Assembly: GCA_964596105.1 (NCBI GenBank)
Contig: CAZQRT010000041.1
Coordinates: forward strand, 1 to 12,635
Length of the DNA stretch: 12,635 nucleotides
Reading direction: 5' to 3'
Origin: CAJUOR01 sp964596105
Lineage (GTDB): Bacteria > Bacillota_I > Bacilli_A > Erysipelotrichales > Coprobacillaceae
Positions 1 to 10,696 of this stretch are shown here, piece after piece. Both the position numbers and the translations under genes were made by a program. The notes under the pieces are model-generated. The model was not told the DNA's origin. It saw only the letters and a list, made by a program, of their open reading frames with translations, and made no database searches. Each line of letters opens with the position of its first letter. Position 1 is the stretch's first letter.

Positions 1-1830
1 TCGATAGGTAAAGAGGTTGTACTTTTAGATAAAAATGGAGATCCCATTCCAGACAATAGCAAGGATGGAATTACAGTCAATGGAGATACCGTGACGATCG
101 GCAATCCGTCTGTACCTCCTGGCTCAGGTGATCTTTCTGTCACAAAATCCGTCACTGGAACACTGGGAGACAAAACCAAAGACTGGCACTTCCGCGTGGA
201 ACTGAGTGACAAGACCATTACCGGCACCTACGGAGACATGACCTTCATAAATGGTATTGCTGAAATTACTCTGAAGCACGGAGAAACAAAAAAGGCCACC
301 GGCCTTCCTGCCGGAATCACTTACAACATCACGGAAGTCGAAGCCGGTAAGGATGATTATGGAACCTTTGTATTTGGAGGCATGGGAACCATTCCGGAAA
401 ACGGAGAAGCCTTCGCGAAATTCGTGAACGAAAAACCGAAGCCGGAACCAGACACCGGAGTTCTCGCCGTCTCAAAATCTGTCACCGGATTAGCGGGAGA
501 TAAAACCAGAGACTGGCACTTCCGGGTTGTCTTGAGTGATAAAACAGTCACCGGCACCTACGGCGAGATGACATTTAAAGACGGTGTCGCGGAATTCACC
601 TTAAAATCCGGGGAAATTCTGGTCGCCACCGGACTGCCGGCCGGAATTACTTATACCGTCACGGAAACCGAAGCGAACAAGGACGGATATACGACCACCA
701 CGGAAAACAGTTCCGGAACAATTCAGCCGGACAAAAACGCTGAGGCCAAATTTACCAACCACCGCAGCGGAGACGCCTTCACGGTTACTAAAGTTGTCAC
801 AGGGGTTGAAGGAGACCGCCAGAGAGAGTGGCATTTCCGGGTGGAGTTAAGCGATAAGAGCATTAACGGCACCTACGGAGACATGACCTTCAAGAACGGC
901 GTCGCGGAATTCACCTTGAAACACGGAGAGAAAAAGACCGCTGTGAATCTTCCTGCGGGAATAACTTATACCGTCACGGAGAAAGAGGCCAATCAGGACG
1001 GTTATCTCACGGTGCCGTCTCATGACACCGGTACGATTCCGGAGGACGGCCAGGCGACGGCTAAATTCCTGAATGAGAAGCCTTCCGGACCGCATCGCGG
1101 CAGTCTGTCTGTCAATAAGGTTGTGAATGGTTCTGCCGGGGACCGTCATAAGGACTGGCATTTCCGGGTGGAATTAAGCGATAAGACCATTAATGGCACA
1201 TACGGAGAAATGACCTTTAAAAATGGCGTGGCGGAGTTTACCCTGAAAGCGGGCGAGACTCATATCGCCACGGGACTTCCGGATGGCATCACCTACACGG
1301 TTACCGAGACAGAGGCCAACCAGGACGGCTATGTCACCACGCCGGAAAACAGTTCCGGAAAGATCGTGCAGGATGAGGTCGCTCATGCCCGGTTTACCAA
1401 CCACAAGGGCATAGGCAGCCTGGCGGTAGAGAAGCATGTATCCGGCGCTCTTGGCGATATCAATAAAGAGTGGCATTTCCGCGTCGAGTTGAGCGACAAG
1501 ACTGTCAACGGCCGGTACGGGGAAATGACCTTTAAGGATGGCATCGCGGAATTTACCTTAAAATCCGGCGAGACCAAGACTGCTACTGATCTTCCTTCCG
1601 GAATCACCTACAAGGTTACCGAGAAGGAAGCTGATCAGGACGGATACTTCACTACTTCTGTCGGGGAAACCGGAACCATTTCGGAAACTGTGACTGCTCA
1701 TGTCCGGTTCGAGAACTGGAAACCGGATAATCCGCAGCCGCCGGAAACCCCGCAAACACCACAGCACCCGGCAGATCCGCAAAATTCAAGCAGTCCTGTC
1801 ACCGGCGAGCGCTGGCACCATCTTTTCTAG
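1..1830 (+). CDS. Surface/pilin-like protein with five isopeptide-type repeats (5'-partial)
   Basis: The frame is open from the first base, so the N-terminus lies outside the window; 609 residues are visible. From 127 to 1725 there are five tandem repeats of 104-110 residues sharing cores such as DWHFRVELSDK, GTYGDMTF, LPAGITYTVTE and a closing FxN. They resemble Spy0128/FctA-like and Cna_B-type domains of Gram-positive adhesins and pilins. Each repeat keeps the Lys (SVTK-like, first strand), Glu (TVTE) and Asn (KFTN-like, last strand) expected for an intramolecular isopeptide bond. A Pro/Gln-rich stalk follows, then SPVTGE near the end. The motif fits an (S/P)PxTG sortase signal, but the protein stops seven residues later (RWHHLF and stop) without the hydrophobic helix and basic tail. 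It is either a 3'-decayed gene or a protein released rather than anchored. Likely role: stalk of an extracellular adhesin, by inference from the repeats. Confidence 0.85.
   Translation, partial: SIGKEVVLLDKNGDPIPDNSKDGITVNGDTVTIGNPSVPPGSGDLSVTKSVTGTLGDKTKDWHFRVELSDKTITGTYGDMTFINGIAEITLKHGETKKATGLPAGITYNITEVEAGKDDYGTFVFGGMGTIPENGEAFAKFVNEKPKPEPDTGVLAVSKSVTGLAGDKTRDWHFRVVLSDKTVTGTYGEMTFKDGVAEFTLKSGEILVATGLPAGITYTVTETEANKDGYTTTTENSSGTIQPDKNAEAKFTNHRSGDAFTVTKVVTGVEGDRQREWHFRVELSDKSINGTYGDMTFKNGVAEFTLKHGEKKTAVNLPAGITYTVTEKEANQDGYLTVPSHDTGTIPEDGQATAKFLNEKPSGPHRGSLSVNKVVNGSAGDRHKDWHFRVELSDKTINGTYGEMTFKNGVAEFTLKAGETHIATGLPDGITYTVTETEANQDGYVTTPENSSGKIVQDEVAHARFTNHKGIGSLAVEKHVSGALGDINKEWHFRVELSDKTVNGRYGEMTFKDGIAEFTLKSGETKTATDLPSGITYKVTEKEADQDGYFTTSVGETGTISETVTAHVRFENWKPDNPQPPETPQTPQHPADPQNSSSPVTGERWHHLF
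127..1725 (+). repeat. Five in-frame tandem repeats coding Spy0128/Cna_B-like domains
   Basis: Repeat units are at about 127-456, 457-768, 769-1098, 1099-1413 and 1414-1725 (312-330 bp each). They stay in frame and are similar at the DNA level as well as the protein level; for example, units 3 and 4 share nearly the same bases around the WHFRVELSDK stretch. Such arrays expand and contract by recombination, so repeat number is likely to vary between strains. Confidence 0.88.
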
Positions 1831-1881
1831 ATCACACCGTTCTCTTTTTGAACTGGTTTTGATCAAACCAAAAAATATCGC

Positions 1882-1918
1882 AAACACCCTGTATCCTTAA
1901 AAGGGACGGGGTGTTTTT
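1882..1918 (+). terminator. Intrinsic terminator after the surface protein gene
   Basis: AAACACCC (1882-1889) pairs with GGGTGTTT (1909-1916), with further TCC/GGA pairing inside, and the 3' arm runs into five Ts (1914-1918). It lies about 50 bp after the stop codon and separates the surface protein from the RNA-element region. Confidence 0.8.
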
Positions 1919-1987
1919 ATGCTTAAATATAATTTGGAAGGATGGGGGTGCTGATAAGAACAGAGAAAAGGAAACACGGAAAAAGTT

Positions 1988-2016
1988 TGAATCATGAACC
2001 GGTCTTTAGTATAATG
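1988..2016 (+). promoter_or_regulatory. Promoter of element E1
   Basis: The -35 is TTGAAT (1988-1993), the spacer is 17 bp and the -10 is TATAAT (2011-2016). It is preceded by an A-tract that could act like an UP element. Transcription would start near 2022-2024. Confidence 0.8.
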
Positions 2017-2022
2017 ACATTA

Positions 2023-2326
2023 AGGGGACGCCCGCAAAGACAGACGTTCCAGGGACTGCTGACAGACGGTTAGCCCGTATAAAAATAACTATGGAAACAG
2101 TCGCTTAGTTTTCCAGACTTGGGGCGGCTGTTTCTGTGCCTTATGATTTATGATTATTGTTAAGCCCGATGGCGTATCCGAAACCAATGCAGATCAACCG
2201 GGCATAGCACTTTAATAAGTCCCTGAATCATCAACAAAGGCGTCATCCTCTTTTCCATATGATTTCCTTTTTCGGTTTTCTATGTAACCAAAGAGTAACA
2301 ATCCTTTTACAACGGGCTAACCGTCT
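2023..2326 (+). ncRNA. Structured RNA element E1 (unknown family)
   Basis: The 5' hairpin pairs GGGACG (2026-2031) with CGTTCC (2045-2050). AGACGGTTAGCCCG (2064-2077) pairs perfectly over 14 bp with CGGGCTAACCGTCT (2313-2326), closing a domain of about 260 nt. Inside it GAAACAGTCGC (2094-2104) pairs with GCGGCTGTTTC (2124-2134). In E4 the same stem has T-A where E1 has C-G and C-G where E1 has T-G, which are pairing-preserving changes. The interior keeps TATCCGAAACCAATGCA and CAACAAAGGCGT, shared with E4. No terminator is visible at the 3' end, and conserved sequence continues past 2326 (CTCTGGCAGTCCCGAAC), so the true RNA may be longer. The family is not recognised. Confidence 0.72.
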
Positions 2327-2506
2327 TCCGTCTCTGGCAGTCCCGAACTCATCGCAACACAGTCCGGCAGGAATGGCAGCAGTATGATCGCTGGGGCAGA
2401 AGGCTGATTATGAGAAAGTATACCTGTCATTATACAGACAGGAAATAATTAAACTCATTTGCTTAAGAAAATATCACATATGATTCAGAAAGAACCGGGA
2501 AAAAGT

Positions 2507-2535
2507 TTGCATCCTGGACCGGTTTACGGTATAAT
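2507..2535 (+). promoter_or_regulatory. Promoter of element E2
   Basis: TTGCAT (2507-2512), 17 bp spacer, TATAAT (2530-2535), with an A-tract upstream. The geometry is identical to E1. Confidence 0.8.
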
Positions 2536-2541
2536 TACAAT

Positions 2542-2591
2542 AAAGAAGGACGCCTGTGCAAACAGACGTCCCCTGAGACTGCCGATAGACG
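2542..2591 (+). ncRNA. Structured RNA element E2 (cut by assembly gap)
   Basis: Only the 5' end is visible. GGACGCCTG (2548-2556) pairs with CAGACGTCC (2563-2571) with one mismatch. The first bases of the closing-helix strand (TAGACG) follow, and then the N run begins. Identity with E3 and E4 in this stretch supports the same RNA type. The remainder is lost in the gap. Confidence 0.65.
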
Positions 2592-2691
2592 NNNNNNNNN
2601 NNNNNNNNNNNNNNNNNNNNNNNNNNNNNNNNNNNNNNNNNNNNNNNNNNNNNNNNNNNNNNNNNNNNNNNNNNNNNNNNNNNNNNNNNNN
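2592..2691. other. Assembly gap (100 Ns)
   Basis: This is exactly 100 Ns, a common placeholder for a gap of unknown length. It falls inside a repeat copy. Judged by E1 and E4, the missing piece to the next linker would be about 300-390 bp for one element, more if whole copies were collapsed. Confidence 0.95.
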
Positions 2692-2743
2692 AATTTGCTT
2701 TGAGAAAATATCACTTTTGGTTCGCAAACAGGCGGGAAAAAGT

Positions 2744-2772
2744 TTGTATCCCGGACTGGTTTACGGTATAAT
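2744..2772 (+). promoter_or_regulatory. Promoter of element E3
   Basis: TTGTAT (2744-2749), 17 bp spacer, TATAAT (2767-2772), with an A-tract just upstream. The start point would be about 2779. Confidence 0.8.
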
Positions 2773-2778
2773 GACATT

Positions 2779-3162
2779 AAAGAAGGACATCTGCGGCAAA
2801 CAGACGTCCTCTGAGAATACCGATAGACGGTTAGCCCGAAAAGTAAGCAGTAATAGCCGTTTAGTTTTCTAGACCGGGGCGGCTATTTCTGTGTTTTTTG
2901 TATGCTACGCCCAAGTGCAAGTCCAAGACTAAAGCAGACCAAACCATAGCTTAGCACTGCGATAAGACCGTGAATAGTCAACACAGGCGTTTCTGTCTGA
3001 TTTTCTTTTTCGGGTTTTATAAAGGGTCACAGTCCCTATTTAGAGGGCTAACCGTCTGTCAGCGTATCACAGTCCAATAAAAAGCCAGCTTTATCGAATT
3101 GCTGTGAATCAAATGTGATCATGTTATTAAAAAGTCGTTCCAGACCTGGGGCTTTTTTTTTT
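2779..3162 (+). ncRNA. Structured RNA element E3, ending at a terminator before rpoB
   Basis: The 5' hairpin is GGACATCTG (2785-2793) with CAGACGTCC (2801-2809). The closing helix pairs the strand at 2822-2837 with 3045-3060 over 16 continuous pairs including one U-G. The internal hairpin is AATAGCCG (2852-2859) with CGGCTATT (2880-2887). A possible interior helix pairs ACGCC (about 2908) with GGCGT (about 2985), and it recurs in E4. A small AGGG/CCCT hairpin with loop TCACAGT precedes the 3' strand. E3 diverges after its closing helix and runs into a strong U-tract terminator, which gives it the clearest 3' end of the set. Its function and family are unknown. Confidence 0.72.
3129..3162 (+). 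terminator. Intrinsic terminator between E3 and the rpoB promoter
   Basis: AAAAAGTC (3129-3136) pairs with GGCTTTTT (3150-3157), allowing one G-U pair, and ten consecutive Ts occupy 3153-3162. It would end E3 transcripts and insulate rpoB. Confidence 0.75.
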
Positions 3163-3226
3163 GCGGTCATTTATATTCCCTGGATTTGCTTTTGGACTGA
3201 ACTTCCTATTTTCCCGTTGCTTTTAT

Positions 3227-3255
3227 TTGACAGCGGCCGGGGCTTGTGGTAGTAT
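3227..3255 (+). promoter_or_regulatory. rpoB promoter
   Basis: A consensus TTGACA (3227-3232), a 17 bp spacer and TAGTAT (3250-3255) place the start near 3262 and give a leader of about 79 nt. Its position after the terminator and before rpoB suggests rpoBC is transcribed from here rather than from a ribosomal protein operon. Confidence 0.72.
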
Positions 3256-3340
3256 CATAAGATGCCTAAATGTCTTTTAAAAATAGGTGTTTTTGCGCTA
3301 TTAAAGTCAAATAAGTGGTGAGATGAAGGGGTGTATGTGC

Positions 3341-6300
3341 GTGACAGATCATGTCAAGCTAAGTAGTAAGATAGAGCGCCGTGACTATTCCCGTATCAGC
3401 GGTTCTTTGGAACTGCCGAATCTGGTGGAAGTTCAGACGGACTCTTACCGTTGGTTTTGCGAAGAGGGCATCCGCGAAGTATTCAACGATGTCTATCCGA
3501 TTTCCAACTTCGCGGAAACCCTGTCTTTGGAATTTGTCGACTGTCGTTTCGACAAGCCGAAGTATTCTGTGGAACAAAGTAAAGACCGTGATGCCAATTA
3601 CGCGGCACCATTGCGGGCAACCTTGCGCCTGGTCAATCACGAGACCGGAGCCATCCTGGAAAATGAAGTATTTATGGGGGATTTTCCATTGATGACTGAA
3701 GCCGGCACCTTTGTGATTAACGGCGCGGAACGGGTTATTGTCTCCCAGCTGGTGCGCTCCCCGGGAGCCTACTTCAATGATGTTGTGGACAAGAGCGGAC
3801 GCACCGTCTTTACCGGCAGCGTGATTCCTTCCCGGGGCACCTGGCTGGAATTTGAAAACGATGTGAAAAATGTTTTAAGCGTCCGCATCGACCGCACCAG
3901 GAAAATACCCGGCACGGTTCTGTTAAGGGCGCTCGGCCTGCAGACCAATAAAGATATTATTGATCTGTTCGGCGCGCATGAGTATCTTTTGAACACCATG
4001 CAGAAAGATACCACAAACAATACCGATGAAGCTTTAATTGAAATCTACAATAAATTAAGACCGGGAGAACCGGCGACCCTGGAAGGCGCCATCAGCCTGC
4101 TCTACGCCAAGTTCTTCGATCACAAACGCTACGACCTGGCCAAAGCGGGACGCTTTAAATTCGGGAAAAAACTCAACCTGTTAGACAGGCTCTACACCCG
4201 GGTTTTAGCCCAGGACATCTACGATGTTGACGGCAACCTCGTGATGACCAAAGGCACCTACCTCGATCACGCCAAACTCGACATTCTCCGCCCGGTCTTT
4301 GAAGCCGGCGCCCATTCCTTCAGCATCCATTCCAATCCGCGCCTGGAAAGCCCGGACAGAGTTCAGGTCGTCGATGTCTACGTCAGCGAAGGATCCTCAA
4401 AAATCATGCGCGTGATCGGCACCGACCTGTCCTTAAAATGCCGGTACATCACCATTTCCGATATGATCGCGGCCTACTCATACATGCTCAACCTCGTCGA
4501 CATCTTTGACGACTATGACTACGCCAGCGAAGACCGCATCAAATCCATGGAGAAACTCGGCCTGCTCGACGACATCGACCACCTTGGCAACCGCCGCGTG
4601 CGCACCGTCGGCGAACTGGTCCAAAACCAGTTTCGGATCGGCCTGTCCCGCATGGAAAGAGTCGTCAAGGAAAGAATGTCCTTATCCGAAGCCGATGCCA
4701 TGACCCCGCAGTCCTTGACAAACATCCGCCCGTTAACCGCGGCCATGAAAGAATTCTTCGCCTCCAGCCAGCTCTCCCAGTTCATGGATCAGATCAACCC
4801 GCTGGCCGAATTAACAAACAAGCGCCGTTTAAGCGCGCTCGGACCGGGCGGACTTTCCCGCGACCGGGCCGGCTACGAAGTCCGTGACGTGCACTACTCT
4901 CACTACGGACGGATCTGCCCAATCGAGACCCCTGAAGGTCCCAACATCGGTCTGATCACCACTTTGGCCAGCTACGCCAAAGTCAACCAGTACGGCTTCA
5001 TTGAAACCCCGTACCGCAAAGTCAACCACTGCATGATCGACGAGAACGATATCCGCTATCTGACCGCCGATGTCGAAAAGAACTTCGTCATCGCCCAGGC
5101 CAACGTCCAGACCAGAAACGGCGAGATCATCGATGAGCAGGTGACCGCCCGTTATTTGGGAGACTACATCACGGCGAAACGCGAGGACGTTGACTTTATC
5201 GATATTTCCCCGAAACAGATTGTCTCGGTCGCGACCAGCTGCATTCCGTTCCTGGAAAACGACGACGCCACCCGGGCCCTGATGGGCGCGAACATGCAGC
5301 GTCAGGCTGTGCCCCTGCTCAATCCTCACGCCCCTTATGTCGGCACCGGCATGGAATACCAGGCCGCCCATGACTCAGGATCCGCGCTGTTATGCAAAGG
5401 GGAAGGCACCGTCAGCTACGTTGACGCGAAACGGATCGTCGTGGAAGAAAAAGACGGTCCGAGAGAATATAAATTAATCAAATTCGCCATCTCCAACGCC
5501 GGCACCTGCGTTAATCAGCAGCCGATCGTCAGCGCCGGGGACCATGTTGTCGAAGGTGAAGTCCTCGCCGACGGCCCGGCCATGGAACAAGGCGAACTGG
5601 CCCTGGGACAAAACGTCCTGGTCGGCTTTATGACCTGGGACGGCTACAACTACGAAGACGCCGTCATCATGAGTGAACGCTTAGTGAAAGAGGATGTCTA
5701 TACCTCGATTCACATTGAAGAATACAGCATTGAATGCCGTGATACCAAACTGGGACCGGAAGAGATCACCAGAGACATCCCTAATGTCGGTGAGGAAGCC
5801 CGCAAGTATCTCGACAGCCGCGGCATCATCATGGTCGGCGCGGAAGTCAAAGAAGGCGACATCTTAGCAGGAAAAGTCACCCCGAAAGGACAGGCGGAAC
5901 TGTCCGCCGAGGAAAAACTGCTGCTGGCGATCTTTGGCGAGAAGAGCCGCGAGGTGAAAGACAACAGTTTAAGAGTGCCGCACGGCGGCGCCGGCATTGT
6001 CCATGACGTCAAGATCTTCAGCCGCGAAAACGGCGATGAGCTGTCCCCGGGTGTCAACCAGGTCGTCAAAGTCTACATCGTCCAGAAGCGCAAGATCTCG
6101 GAAGGCGACAAGATGGCCGGACGCCACGGCAACAAAGGCGTCATCTCGAAAATTCTCCCGATTGAAGACATGCCGCATTTACCGGACGGCACCCCTCTTG
6201 ATATCATGCTTAACCCGTTAGGTGTCCCGAGCCGTATGAACCTCGGTCAGGTGCTGGAACTGCACCTGGGATATGCCGCCAAGCAGTTAGGACTCTATAT

Positions 6301-6980
6301 CGCGACCCCGGTTTTCGACGGTGTGCACCGTTCCGACCTCGAAGATATCATGGATGAGGCCGGCATGCCGAAAGACGGCAAAACCGTGGTCATTGACGGC
6401 CGCACCGGCGAACCGTTTGACTCCGAGATTTCCGTCGGCGTCATGTATATGATCAAACTGGCCCACATGGTCGATGACAAACTGCACGCCCGCTCTGTCG
6501 GCCCGTACTCTTTAGTCACCCAGCAGCCGTTAGGCGGCAAAGCCCAGAACGGCGGCCAGCGTTTCGGCGAGATGGAAGTCTGGGCTCTGGAAGCCTATGG
6601 CGCCGCTTATACCTTAAGAGAGATCCTGACCGTCAAGAGCGATGATGTCGTCGGCCGCGTAAAGACCTACGAGGCCATCGTCAAAGGTCAGGAACTGCCG
6701 GAACCGGGCATCCCGGAATCATTCCGCGTCCTGAAAAAAGAACTGCAGGCCTTGGCTTTGGATATCCGGCTGCTTGATGATGACGGCAATGAGGTTGACA
6801 TGCGCAAGATCGAAGAGGAGGAGCGCACCTTCCCGACCACGATCGAGGAGGTCAACCGCGCCGCTGATCAGGAATTAGCGAAAAAAGCTGAGGAAGCTGA
6901 AGAAGCGGATAAACAAGAGAACGAATCTTCAGATGAGCCTGATGAAGCTTTGCCTGATGAGGAAACAGGAGGAAAAAACG

Positions 6981-6988
<8 letters not shown>
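3341..6988 (+). CDS. rpoB: DNA-directed RNA polymerase subunit beta
   Basis: This is the beta subunit of the core RNA polymerase, 1215 residues, close to the usual Firmicute length. The start chosen is GTG 3341 (MTDHVKL), because AAGGGG at 3326-3331 sits 9 nt upstream. ATG 3323 and ATG 3335 are in frame, but that site overlaps the first and is too close to the second. Hallmarks in order: GAERVIVSQLVRSPGAYF; the rifampicin cluster SSQLSQFMDQ...KRRLSALGPGG (about residues 475-502); CPIETPEGPNIGL; the catalytic-face segment GDKMAGRHGNKG (Lys at about 924); and QPLGGKAQNGGQRFGEMEVWALE. The tail after about 1170 is strongly acidic. Residue 493, equivalent to E. coli His526, is Asn (codon AAC 4817-4819), a change linked to rifampicin insensitivity. 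The gene overlaps rpoC by 8 bp. Confidence 0.98.
6967..6972 (+). promoter_or_regulatory. rpoC ribosome-binding site inside rpoB
   Basis: AGGAGG lies in the last rpoB codons, 8 nt before ATG 6981. It fixes the rpoC start and shows that rpoB and rpoC translation are coupled. Confidence 0.85.
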
Positions 6989-10652
<3,664 letters not shown>

Positions 10653-10664
<12 letters not shown>

Positions 10665-10680
10665 ATCCTGTCCTCTTTTT
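10653..10680 (+). terminator. Terminator/attenuator overlapping the rpoC stop codon
   Basis: GAGGACA (10653-10659) pairs perfectly with TGTCCTC (10669-10675) around a 9-nt loop that contains the rpoC stop, and five Ts follow (10676-10680). The hydrolase ribosome site begins two bases later. Ribosomes ending rpoC translation would cover the 5' arm, so termination efficiency could depend on translation; this last point is inference. Confidence 0.7.
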
Positions 10681-10696
10681 GAAAGGGGAAGATGAT

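Larger units (their letters stand above)
1831..3128 (+). repeat. Upstream cluster of direct-repeat RNA elements E1, E2, E3 (gene-free)
   Basis: Apart from the terminator at its left end, this stretch has no convincing protein gene. From about 1975 it is made of direct copies of one element. Each copy has an A-rich tract, a promoter, a GGACG...CGTCC hairpin, then AGACGGTTAGCCCG. In the copies readable past this point it continues with an internal hairpin, a conserved interior, GGGCTAACCGTC and a linker. The -10 boxes of E1 and E2 are 519 bp apart. The linker before E2 (TTTGCTTAAGAAAATATCAC) recurs just right of the N gap before E3 with small changes. Copies share short conserved blocks separated by diverged spacers, which is the pattern of old duplicates under structural constraint. 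Confidence 0.85.

Noticed and set aside
1700..1900. Alternate-frame continuation as a lost C-terminal anchor of the surface protein
   Set aside because: The frame gives a mixed, charged sequence with no clear hydrophobic helix and basic tail, so a simple frameshift does not restore an anchor.
1928..1933. TATAAT box after the first terminator
   Set aside because: No -35-like hexamer lies at a proper distance upstream; the E1 promoter further down is far better.
2459..2872. Open frame across the N gap
   Set aside because: It is joined only through unknown bases, has no ribosome site, and lies over two promoter-plus-hairpin repeat copies.
1975..3162. Elements as insertion sequences, MITEs or a CRISPR array
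   Set aside because: There is no transposase, no clear terminal inverted repeats or target duplications, and the units are far too long and diverged for CRISPR repeats.
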